From: Flavobacterium aquidurense
Lineage (GTDB): Bacteria > Bacteroidota > Bacteroidia > Flavobacteriales > Flavobacteriaceae
DNA length: 64,000 bases
Assembly (NCBI RefSeq): GCF_001404985.1
Contig: NZ_JRLF01000012.1
Span: forward strand, 620,001 to 684,000
Direction of reading: 5' to 3'
A program made the position numbers and the translations under genes. Below are positions 1 to 7,783 of this stretch, piece by piece. The notes under the pieces are model-generated. The model was not told the DNA's origin and searched no databases. It saw only the letters and a list, made by a program, of their open reading frames with translations. Each line of letters starts with the position of its first letter. Position 1 is the first letter of the stretch.

Positions 1-288
1 GGGGATTTTTTGCAAAATTATAGATATCAATCTATTTAATTATCCGTAATGCGTACCTGTATTTGTTTTTTTTACTGCTGATACGCTTTTAAGTAAAAAA
101 TCAGCAATTGTTTGTGTGAAATAATAGCAGTGATGTTTTAAAGCAAACCATTTGAAATTTCCTTTTTTACGAAAAAATTATATTTGTTTTATTGGGTTAA
201 TCCTGTTTTTTATTGAGTCAATATAATTCATCAAAAGGAGGTACATTTATTTTTAAAGCTCAAAATAATCTCAATATAATTTTTATAA

Positions 289-1110
289 ATGCATTTCAAA
301 TATCTTCTGATTTTTTTAATTTTATTTTCAATCAAATCAAATTCGCAAATTTTAGAGACTAAAAAAAATTTCCGTGCCGCAGATTCACTGCTAAAAGAAC
401 CCAGTTTTTCAGTTCACAAAGACAATTATTTTTTAACAGGAGTTCCTATAAATACAGATATTACGCGCGATAATGCAGATGTTAAATATCAGGTAAGTTT
501 TAAACTTCGATTGAATTCAAAACCTTTATGGGGTGGATTTTTCCCTTATTTAATGTACACTCAAAAAGCCTTTTGGGATATTTATGCAAGTTCAAAACCG
601 TTTTCAGAAATCAATTTTAATCCTGGTGTAGCAATTGTTCGTCCGTTTTATTTAAAAGGGAATCGGTTAACATACGGAACAATCTCCCTCGAACACGAAT
701 CAAACGGAAGAGATTCTATTTATTCCAGAACCTGGAACATGCTTGCGTTCTCATTAAAGTCTCAGATTTCTCCACGATGGATTGTTGGTTTACGAGGATG
801 GATTCCGCTTGTTGATAAAGAAGATAACCCTGAACTGACCAAATATGTGGGATATGGCGAAGCGAGCGCAACCTATCAGATACAACCCGGAAGATGGAGC
901 GCCGATATTCTTTTCAGGAAAGGAAGCGGTCTTATTAATTACGGATCTCTGCAAACGCAGGTAAACTGGAGACCCTATAAAAGTGAAAATTATTATCTCA
1001 CGCTGCAATGGTTTGTGGGTTATACAGAAAGTTTAATAGATTATCAGGAACATAAAAGTATGGTGCGTATAGGATTTACGATTAAACCTGAAAATATGGG
1101 AATTTTTTAA
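289..1110 (+). CDS. pldA: Outer-membrane phospholipase A (OMPLA/PldA family)
   Basis: Predicted to hydrolyse acyl chains of phospholipids in the outer membrane, as OMPLA does when membrane asymmetry is lost. The protein has 273 residues (E. coli OMPLA about 289) and starts with a signal peptide of about 20 residues ending SNSQ. The catalytic layout is visible: the motif LEHESNGRDS places His136 and Ser138, and Asn150 follows in SRTWN. This is the same H-x-S then +12 Asn spacing as His142/Ser144/Asn156 of OMPLA. Alternating hydrophobic strands fit a beta-barrel. It stands alone, followed by a hairpin terminator, so it is probably monocistronic and unrelated to the glycan genes downstream. The start is the first ATG of the frame and gives a clean signal peptide. 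Confidence 0.88.
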   Translation: MHFKYLLIFLILFSIKSNSQILETKKNFRAADSLLKEPSFSVHKDNYFLTGVPINTDITRDNADVKYQVSFKLRLNSKPLWGGFFPYLMYTQKAFWDIYASSKPFSEINFNPGVAIVRPFYLKGNRLTYGTISLEHESNGRDSIYSRTWNMLAFSLKSQISPRWIVGLRGWIPLVDKEDNPELTKYVGYGEASATYQIQPGRWSADILFRKGSGLINYGSLQTQVNWRPYKSENYYLTLQWFVGYTESLIDYQEHKSMVRIGFTIKPENMGIF

Positions 1111-1135
1111 ATTTAGAACCTTAAAAATTATATCA

Positions 1136-1165
1136 AAAGCTACTTTCCTTAAAGTGGCTTTTTTG
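1136..1165 (+). terminator. Rho-independent terminator after pldA
   Basis: AAAGCTACTTT pairs with AAAGTGGCTTT (one G-T wobble) around a CCTT loop and is followed by a T-run. It lies 25 bp after the pldA stop codon. Confidence 0.8.
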
Positions 1166-1331
1166 TTTTGTACAATAGTAAAACATCAAAAATACGTCTC
1201 TAATAAATTTATAATCATTACCAATACTCTTTTAAAAATGTTATTGGTCGAAATAGTATCAAATAGAAGATTCATTTATTTTAAATTTATACGGTAGTTA
1301 ACCTTCAAACCGAAAATTATTTAAAGTCCAG

Positions 1332-3431
1332 ATGAAAAACATTTTTTTATTATTGAGTTTTTTATGTTTCATGAACCCAATCTCTTCGCAGGAATTGGCA
1401 AAATTTCCCAAGCCATTTGGTCCTTTGCCAACTCAAAAACAAGTAGACTGGCAGGAAATGGAGTTTTATGCTTTCGTACACTTTTCCTTAAATACATTTA
1501 CAAACAAAGAATGGGGCTATGGCGATGAATCTCCACAGCTTTTTAATCCAACGAATCTCGATGTGAGGCAATGGGCGAGGGTTGTGAAGGCGGCAGGTAT
1601 GAAAGGGATTATTTTAGTTGCCAAACATCACGACGGATTTTGTTTGTGGCCATCTGCTTATACAGAACGATCTGTTAAAAACTCTCCGTGGAAAAAGGGT
1701 AAAGGTGATCTTGTAAAAGAACTGGCTACTGCTTGTAAAGAATATGGTTTAAAATTAGGATTATATCTTTCGCCCTGGGACAGAAGCCGTGCAGATTACG
1801 GTAAACCGGAGTATGTTACCTATTTTAGAAATCAGCTAAAAGAATTATTGACAAATTACGGCGATGTTTTCGAAATGTGGTTTGATGGCGCAAACGGAGG
1901 TGACGGATACTATGGCGGTGCAAATGAAACCAGAAAAATAAATACGCTAGAATATTATAACTGGGATGAAACCTATAAATTAATTTATAAAACCGCACCA
2001 AAAACTTTGGTTTGGGGCGTTGGTCCATCTGAAGCAAGATGGATTGGAAATGAAGAAGGACGTGCCGGAAAAACAAATTGGAGTCTTTTACGCCAGAAAG
2101 ATGAACTGGCAGGAAAAGTACATTATACAGAGTTTATGTCTGGCCATGAAGATGGAGAAAAATGGGTTCCGGGAGAAGCAGATGTTTCAATACGACCAGG
2201 ATGGTTTTATCATGCTGTTGAAGATGATAAAGTAAGACCGCTGGACGAAATGGTTGATATTTACTACGAATCAATAGGGCGTAATGCAACTTTATTGCTT
2301 AATCTTCCGGTAGATAAAAGAGGTTTGGTTCATGAAAATGATGAAGCAAGATTAAAAGAATTGGTATCGACGATCAAAGAAGATTTTAAAACTGAATTGT
2401 TAGCCGACAGTAAAATCACAGCGGATAATGTAAGAGGAAATAGTGTTGAATTTGCAACAAAAAATGTAGCTGACGGAAATAAAAATACGTATTGGGCGAC
2501 GGATGACAATGTAAAATCTGCTTCGATAGTTTTTGAATTTAGTAAACCAACGGCATTAAATCGTATTCTGCTTCAGGAATACATACCATTAGGACAACGT
2601 ATTAGAGCATTTAATGTTGAAGCGAAAGTAGATGGAACCTGGAAAACCGTTGCAAGTGAAACAACTATAGGTTATAAAAGAATTTTAAGAATTGACAGGA
2701 TCACGGCATCGGCGCTTAGAATAAATATTACCGATTCTAAAGCGAGTGTTGTTATTTCGAATATTCAGGCTTATAATGCGCCAACTTTTGTACGTATGCC
2801 GGAAGTTCAACGCGATAAAAACGGTAATGTCACAATGAAATCTGAAGAAGGAAATACTGTTTATTATACGACTGACGGAAGTAATCCAACAAAAAAGAGC
2901 ACATTATATAAAGGAGAATTTCAATACAAAAAAGCGGTTGTGATTAAAGCAGTTGCAATTCATGCCGATGAAAACATTAGCAGCGCAGTAAAAACTTCAA
3001 AATACGGTGCTTCTAAAGAAAATTGGAAAATAGTAACGGTTTCCAGTGGTGACTTAAATTCAGCCAACCGAATTATCGATGGAAATCCAAATACAGACTG
3101 GAGTTTTGGAGGTGATTCTAATAAACTTCCACAGGAAATAACAATCGATATGGGAAGTATTTTAAATATAAACGGATTTACTTATGTTCCGCAGCAAGTA
3201 GGCAATAATCTCAATTTAATATCTAATTATGAATTCTACACGAGTGTAGATAATGCAAAGTGGATTTTGAAGTCTGAAGGAGAATTTTCGAATATAAAGA
3301 ACAATCCAATCGAACAGATAAAGACATTTAAAAAAGATAAAGCAAGATATATTCGTTTTGTTGCCAAGTCAGCCGTAGGGAAGGGAGCGACGGTTTCGAT
3401 TGCAGAAATAAATGTAATTGAAACACTATAA
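1332..3431 (+). CDS. Modular GH29 alpha-L-fucosidase with CBM32 and CHB_HEX_C domains
   Basis: Exported alpha-L-fucosidase, 699 residues, with a signal peptide ending ISSQ (about residue 20). The GH29 barrel spans about 30-350. AKHHDGF (97-103) and EMWFDGANG match the family, and Asp185 is the expected retaining nucleophile. A discoidin/F5-8C (CBM32-like) domain at about 355-480 is followed by a chitobiase/hexosaminidase C-terminal type module at about 483-557 (VYYTTDGSNP) and a second discoidin-like domain to the C-terminus. The added modules suggest binding to a complex glycan. It sits just upstream of the NagB fusion and apart from the main enzyme run. Linkage (core alpha-1,6 or antenna alpha-1,3/1,4) cannot be read from sequence. 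The acid/base residue was not assigned. Confidence 0.92.
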   Translation: MKNIFLLLSFLCFMNPISSQELAKFPKPFGPLPTQKQVDWQEMEFYAFVHFSLNTFTNKEWGYGDESPQLFNPTNLDVRQWARVVKAAGMKGIILVAKHHDGFCLWPSAYTERSVKNSPWKKGKGDLVKELATACKEYGLKLGLYLSPWDRSRADYGKPEYVTYFRNQLKELLTNYGDVFEMWFDGANGGDGYYGGANETRKINTLEYYNWDETYKLIYKTAPKTLVWGVGPSEARWIGNEEGRAGKTNWSLLRQKDELAGKVHYTEFMSGHEDGEKWVPGEADVSIRPGWFYHAVEDDKVRPLDEMVDIYYESIGRNATLLLNLPVDKRGLVHENDEARLKELVSTIKEDFKTELLADSKITADNVRGNSVEFATKNVADGNKNTYWATDDNVKSASIVFEFSKPTALNRILLQEYIPLGQRIRAFNVEAKVDGTWKTVASETTIGYKRILRIDRITASALRINITDSKASVVISNIQAYNAPTFVRMPEVQRDKNGNVTMKSEEGNTVYYTTDGSNPTKKSTLYKGEFQYKKAVVIKAVAIHADENISSAVKTSKYGASKENWKIVTVSSGDLNSANRIIDGNPNTDWSFGGDSNKLPQEITIDMGSILNINGFTYVPQQVGNNLNLISNYEFYTSVDNAKWILKSEGEFSNIKNNPIEQIKTFKKDKARYIRFVAKSAVGKGATVSIAEINVIETL

Positions 3432-3570
3432 CGGCTTTTGATTTGTGATCTTTTTTCTTAAAGTTTCGAATTATGTTTTCTAGCGAAGGTTATAGGTTAT
3501 TAGTCGAATTTTTGATTATTTACATTATGTAATATTTAATTTTATATCAAATAATCACAACAACACACAA

Positions 3571-5484
3571 ATGATTAAAGAAAGTATAAATTTTAAAGAA
3601 GCTGGAAAGTTTGAAGAAACCCGTTTTGAGAAGATTCATAATGTGATTTTCGATTCGTCTCAGGAAGCTTCAATATTAGTAGCTCAGGAAATAGCCAATA
3701 TAATTCAGAGAAAAGAAGAGTTAAACGAACCATGTGTTTTAGGATTAGCAACAGGATCTTCACCAGTAAAAGTGTATGAAGAATTGGTTCGATTACATAA
3801 AGAAGAAGGTTTAAGTTTTGCAAATGTTGTAACCTTCAATTTAGATGAATATTATCCTATGGAAAAAAATAATATTCAGAGTTATTGGTACTTTATGCAT
3901 GAGCATCTTTTTAATCATGTTGATATTTTACCTCAAAACGTTAATATTCCTGATGGAAACATCAGTAATGAAGACTTACAACAATATTGTATCGATTACG
4001 AGATGAAAATTAAAGCCTATGGCGGATTAGATTTTCAGCTTTTAGGAATAGGAAGAACGGGACATATTGGTTTTAATGAACCGGGATCTCACGTTAACTC
4101 GGCAACACGAAGTATTACGCTGGATCATTTAACGCGACAAGATGCTGCATCATCATTTTTAGGAATTGATAATGTACCCAGAAAAGCAATTACAATGGGA
4201 ATTGGTACGGTAAAAAATGCCAAAAGAGTGGTGCTTTTAGGATGGGGAATCAGTAAGGCAGAAATTATAAAGAAAACAATCGAAGGCGAAATTTCTTCAC
4301 GAGTTCCGGCAACGTATTTACAACAGCATAACAACACAACATTTGTTTTAGATATTGAAGCTTCATCGGAATTAACGAGAGTGAAAACGCCTTGGTTGGT
4401 TAAATCGGTAATCTGGACAGAAGAATTAAAACTTAAAGCCGTTGCATGGTTAAGCGAATTGACCAAAAAACCTTTCCTTAAACTTACAGATAAGGATTAC
4501 AACGATAACGGAATGTCGAGTCTCCTGACTGAAGAAGGAACTGCATATGATTTGAACATAAAAATGTTTAATAAAATGCAGCAGACTATTACAGGATGGC
4601 CTGGAGGGAAACCAAATGCAGATGATACTTACAGACCGGAACGTGCAACGCCGGAAAGAAAAAGAATTATCATTTTTAGTCCACATCCTGATGATGATGT
4701 GATCTCGATGGGAGGAACTTTTGACAGACTTGTAGAACAAGGTCATGATGTGCATATTGCATATCAAACATCAGGAAATATAGCAGTTTCTAATGAGGAA
4801 GCTTTAAAATTTGCTGAAATTTCGAAAGCATTAAATAAGAATTCTGAAGAATCAGAGAATATTATCAACTTTTTGAAAAATAAAAAAGCAAATGATATTG
4901 ATTCATTAGAAGTTAGAAGATTAAAAGGATTGATTAGAAGAAGTGAATCTGTTGCAGCAACGAGATATTTAGGTGTACCGGATTCGAATGTTAACTTTTT
5001 AGATTTACCATTTTATGAAACTGGAACAGTTAAGAAAAATAACCTTGGAGAGGCTGATATTCAAATTATGTGTGATATTATCGAAAGGATAAAACCACAT
5101 CAGATTTATGCAGCAGGAGATTTAGCAGATCCGCACGGAACCCACAAAGTTTGTCTGGACAGTTTGTTTGAAGCCCTGAAACGATTAAAACATAAAAGTT
5201 TTATGGATGATTGCTGGGTTTGGCTATACAGAGGAGCTTGGCATGAATGGGAATCTTACCAAATCGAAATGGCGGTTCCTATGAGTCCGGATCAGGTTTT
5301 GAAAAAACGCCACGCTATTTTTTATCACCAGTCTCAAAAAGATGGCGTAATGTTTCAAGGTGATGACAGCCGCGAATTCTGGGTAAGGGTCGAGGACAGA
5401 AACCGATTAACAGCAGAAAAATATCACGCTTTAGGATTAGCAGATTACTCCGCTATTGAAGCTTTTAAACGATATTTCTTCTAG
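3571..5484 (+). CDS. nagB: NagB-like glucosamine-6-phosphate deaminase fused to a PIG-L/LmbE deacetylase domain
   Basis: Cytoplasmic 637-residue fusion, more than twice the usual NagB length (about 266). Residues about 20-290 are NagB-like: the phosphate loop GLATGSSPVK (58-67), FNLDEYYP with Asp92 (E. coli Asp72) and GIGRTGHIGFNEPGS with His165 and Glu170 (E. coli His143, Glu148). Position 163 is Thr where E. coli has the ring-opening Asp141. Residues about 365-637 form a PIG-L/LmbE domain with zinc motif SPHPDDD (His372, Asp374, Asp375) and a later DPHGTH (His522/His525). Family knowledge supports conversion of GlcN-6-P to fructose-6-P plus ammonia. The C-terminal half could deacetylate an N-acetyl sugar, which would link the two steps; that is inference. 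No nagA is in the window. Long NagB/PIG-L proteins of this type are found in Bacteroidota. Confidence 0.88.
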   Translation: MIKESINFKEAGKFEETRFEKIHNVIFDSSQEASILVAQEIANIIQRKEELNEPCVLGLATGSSPVKVYEELVRLHKEEGLSFANVVTFNLDEYYPMEKNNIQSYWYFMHEHLFNHVDILPQNVNIPDGNISNEDLQQYCIDYEMKIKAYGGLDFQLLGIGRTGHIGFNEPGSHVNSATRSITLDHLTRQDAASSFLGIDNVPRKAITMGIGTVKNAKRVVLLGWGISKAEIIKKTIEGEISSRVPATYLQQHNNTTFVLDIEASSELTRVKTPWLVKSVIWTEELKLKAVAWLSELTKKPFLKLTDKDYNDNGMSSLLTEEGTAYDLNIKMFNKMQQTITGWPGGKPNADDTYRPERATPERKRIIIFSPHPDDDVISMGGTFDRLVEQGHDVHIAYQTSGNIAVSNEEALKFAEISKALNKNSEESENIINFLKNKKANDIDSLEVRRLKGLIRRSESVAATRYLGVPDSNVNFLDLPFYETGTVKKNNLGEADIQIMCDIIERIKPHQIYAAGDLADPHGTHKVCLDSLFEALKRLKHKSFMDDCWVWLYRGAWHEWESYQIEMAVPMSPDQVLKKRHAIFYHQSQKDGVMFQGDDSREFWVRVEDRNRLTAEKYHALGLADYSAIEAFKRYFF

Positions 5485-5553
5485 AAAATATATTTTAAAA
5501 ATATAATAAACTATTTCATGTGGTTTATTTGGTTAGTTACCAAGTTTTTTGAA

Positions 5554-5584
5554 AATGCAGCCCTGGTTAGGCTGCATTTTTTTT
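5554..5584 (+). terminator. Terminator after the NagB fusion
   Basis: Perfect 9 bp stem AATGCAGCC / GGCTGCATT with a short loop, followed by eight T. It lies 70 bp after the stop codon. Confidence 0.9.
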
Positions 5585-5661
5585 GTTTTTATGAAAAAGT
5601 TAAATGTTATTAGTTAAATGTTAGAAGTTTAACCACAATCTTTTCAAATTTTCACCGCAAT

Positions 5662-5745
5662 TTCTCATCCCGAGGAACGAGGGATCTCCGCAACAAACTC
5701 CGTATCAAAATTCGCTAATTCTTTACGAAGATCGATTTTGATTCA
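5662..5745. repeat. Partial copy of dispersed inverted-repeat element
   Basis: TCTCATCCCGAGGAACGAG and the following GGATCTCCGCAA match the left half of the full copies at 12021 and 22211. The right arm (TCGAAATGACAAA type) is missing or decayed. Confidence 0.6.
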
Positions 5746-5756
5746 TACAGATAAAC

Positions 5757-5799
5757 AAAAATCCTCTTTCAAAGTTTTAAACTTTAAAAGAGGATTTTT
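5757..5799 (-). terminator. Long hairpin terminator of the two-component operon
   Basis: AAAAATCCTCTTT and AAAGAGGATTTTT form a perfect 13 bp stem. An inner AAAGTTT / AAACTTT extends it by seven pairs. T-runs occur on both strands, so it may work in both directions. It lies 23 bp beyond the regulator stop codon. Confidence 0.88.
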
Positions 5800-5822
5800 T
5801 ATAAATTTAAAAAGTAAATTTT

Positions 5823-6536
5823 CTAAATCGAAGAATTTAAAATTCTCTGTTTTACGTGATCGATATATGATCTTCCAATTACATATCGAAGGCCTTCGAT
5901 TTCGATACTATTTCCTTCAACGGCATCAATTTTATCAATTGCAATCGTGTAAGATCTGTGTATTCTTAAAAAATTTCGTTCCGGAAGTAAATCGGTAAAA
6001 TCAGATAATGTGCTGTGAATAATATATTTTCCTGTCAGGGTATTTATTTTTAAATAATCTTTTAAGCTTTCGATAACCAGAATTTCATTAAAGAAAATCT
6101 TCTTCATTCTTTTTTTGTCAATTTTTACAAAAATAAAAGGGCTTTCGGGACTGTTTTCGTGAGGGATATTATTTTTAGTTTCGAGTCTTTTGCTGATCTT
6201 GTTCAGCGTTTTCATTAACCTTGGAAACTCGATTGGTTTTACCAGATAATCCAAAACATCCAACTCATAAGTTTCTATCGCAAACTGACTGTACGCACTT
6301 GTAATAATAAGGATTGGCGGATTTTCCAGGCTTTTTATAAAATTAATGCCATCGAGAACCGGCATATTAATATCAAGAAAAATTACATCAACCGTATTGT
6401 TTTTTAAAAAATTCAAGCCCTCAATTGGGTTACTAAAAGTATTTATTACCTCGAAATTTTCAATTGGTTCTAAATAATTTTTAATAACATTAATTGCCAA
6501 CGGCTCATCATCTATAATCAAACAATTTATTTTCAT
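5823..6536 (-). CDS. LytTR-family response regulator
   Basis: DNA-binding response regulator of 237 residues. The receiver domain (about 1-120) has the acidic pair IIDDEP (8-11), the phosphoacceptor Asp55 in FLDINMPVLDG, and the conserved Lys in YLVKPIE. A LytTR DNA-binding domain fills the C-terminal third (about 135-237; LRIHRSYTIAIDKID). It is 67 bp downstream of its histidine kinase on the same strand, so the pair is probably cotranscribed and ends at the hairpin at 5757-5799. As the only DNA-binding regulator in the glycan region, it is a candidate controller of the divergent mannosidase/symporter genes or of the wider locus. That role is inferred from position only. Confidence 0.93.
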   Translation of the reverse strand: MKINCLIIDDEPLAINVIKNYLEPIENFEVINTFSNPIEGLNFLKNNTVDVIFLDINMPVLDGINFIKSLENPPILIITSAYSQFAIETYELDVLDYLVKPIEFPRLMKTLNKISKRLETKNNIPHENSPESPFIFVKIDKKRMKKIFFNEILVIESLKDYLKINTLTGKYIIHSTLSDFTDLLPERNFLRIHRSYTIAIDKIDAVEGNSIEIEGLRYVIGRSYIDHVKQRILNSSI

Positions 6537-6603
6537 TTCTATAATCTTAGTTATTTGAGCGAAATAATCCAGCAGGTAAATCTATATACGAAGAAAAGCT
6601 GTG

Positions 6604-7662
6604 TCAGGTTACTTTAATCACAAGCTTTACGACAAAAATATTGTTTTTATTCTTAAAAGAAAGCTTATAGTCATTTTTATTATAACCTAATTCTAATCTT
6701 TTTTTAACGTTCTCGATGCCTATACCACTTGACTTGTTAAAATTATCCTTGTGGTGCGTAATTTCTGCCATCGGGTTTGAAATTGTAAAATGCAGGTAAT
6801 CACCTTTGATCTTAAAGTTAACATTGATTATTACTTTTCCGGTATTTTTGTTTACTCCGTGCTTAAATGCGTTTTCGATAAAAGTCAATAAAATTATAGG
6901 AGAAATTTCCTTGTCATGAATATCACCGGATATGGACATATTAACTTCTAATCGATCATCATTTCTAATTCTTTCTAAATCAAGATAATTCTGAATACAA
7001 AGAATTTCATTTTCCAGAGTCTGTCTTTTGCTTTTTGTATCATATAACATATAACGCATCAACTCAGAAAGTTTGAGAACAATTTTAGGCGTTTTGTTTG
7101 ATTTTTCTACAGATAATGAATAAATATTATTTAGTGTGTTAAAGAAAAAGTGCGGAGAAATCTGCGATTTCAAAAAAAGCAATTCGGTTTCTAACTGTGA
7201 TTTTTCAAGGTCCGTTACCCTTTTTTGTTCCTTCAGGAAATCTAAAGTAATCTTAATTGCAGTTACAAAAGTGATCACATAAAGTTCTCCCATCATCATA
7301 TCTATCGTATAATTAAGGGTTAATTTATTGATAATTTCAGGTCCTTCCGGCCAAACATTATGTGTGATTAATAAATAGGTAAGATTGAATTTTAAAATAA
7401 CCATCAAAAATATCGAAGATAAAACGGCAAGAACATATAAAAGATATTTTTTTCGATACACGAGATACGGCATAAATATCAAAATATTGAGATAACATAA
7501 CGTCATGTGAATTGGAAATCCCAATAAGTTTGTTTTTAATGAATAGAGATAATCATTAAAGTAGCTTCCCCAACGAAATGTATTAAATAAAAAGTAAGTT
7601 AGCCAAAAAAGGATGTGATAATGCAATGGTATGCGATATAGTTTGCTGGAATTGAAATTCAT
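6604..7662 (-). CDS. LytS/YehU-like sensor histidine kinase (His_kinase family)
   Basis: Membrane sensor kinase of 352 residues. Four hydrophobic segments lie within about 12-140 and no extracellular ligand-binding domain is seen. A short coiled region (about 145-165) leads into the His_kinase domain. The motif LKSQISPHFFFNTLNNI places the phosphorylated His171. The ATPase part has an N-box (TFIENAFKHGVNK) and a glycine-rich GIGIENVKKRLEL. It partners with the LytTR regulator downstream. Its start faces the GH92 gene across about 120 bp, a layout often seen for a regulator and its target. The signal sensed is unknown. ATG start, no better alternative. Confidence 0.92.
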   Translation of the reverse strand: MNFNSSKLYRIPLHYHILFWLTYFLFNTFRWGSYFNDYLYSLKTNLLGFPIHMTLCYLNILIFMPYLVYRKKYLLYVLAVLSSIFLMVILKFNLTYLLITHNVWPEGPEIINKLTLNYTIDMMMGELYVITFVTAIKITLDFLKEQKRVTDLEKSQLETELLFLKSQISPHFFFNTLNNIYSLSVEKSNKTPKIVLKLSELMRYMLYDTKSKRQTLENEILCIQNYLDLERIRNDDRLEVNMSISGDIHDKEISPIILLTFIENAFKHGVNKNTGKVIINVNFKIKGDYLHFTISNPMAEITHHKDNFNKSSGIGIENVKKRLELGYNKNDYKLSFKNKNNIFVVKLVIKVT

Positions 7663-7783
7663 AATAATGATGTGTTTTGTGACTTTTTTTGATGTTTATC
7701 CTAGTTTATATGTCGTCCGTCTAAATTACTTTTAATAAAAATCTAATTTATCTAAATTTAAAGTTAAATTAAGGTTGTTTTAT

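Larger units (their letters stand above)
5485..5822. other. Convergent intergenic region of 338 bp
   Basis: No credible gene. It holds the nagB terminator (5554-5584), a left half of the dispersed inverted-repeat element (5662-5745) and the long hairpin that ends the regulator transcript (5757-5799). The only open frames are short and overlap these structures. Confidence 0.7.

Noticed and set aside
76..106. TGCTGAT ... ATCAGCA inverted repeat as a terminator of an upstream gene
   Set aside because: The loop is 17 bases and no T-run follows on either strand; the upstream gene is outside the window.
233..242. Perfect Shine-Dalgarno-like AAAAGGAGGT
   Set aside because: It is 46 bp from the pldA ATG with no start codon at proper spacing, and Bacteroidota rarely use such sites.
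4125..4767. Minus-strand open frames across nagB
   Set aside because: They lie opposite strongly conserved NagB/PIG-L coding sequence and lack family similarity; shadows.
7663..7783. LytTR-type direct repeats before the GH92 gene (AAAGTTAAA, AAGGTTGTT)
   Set aside because: Spacing is about 11 bp and both words miss the consensus, so the match is not better than chance in A/T-rich DNA.
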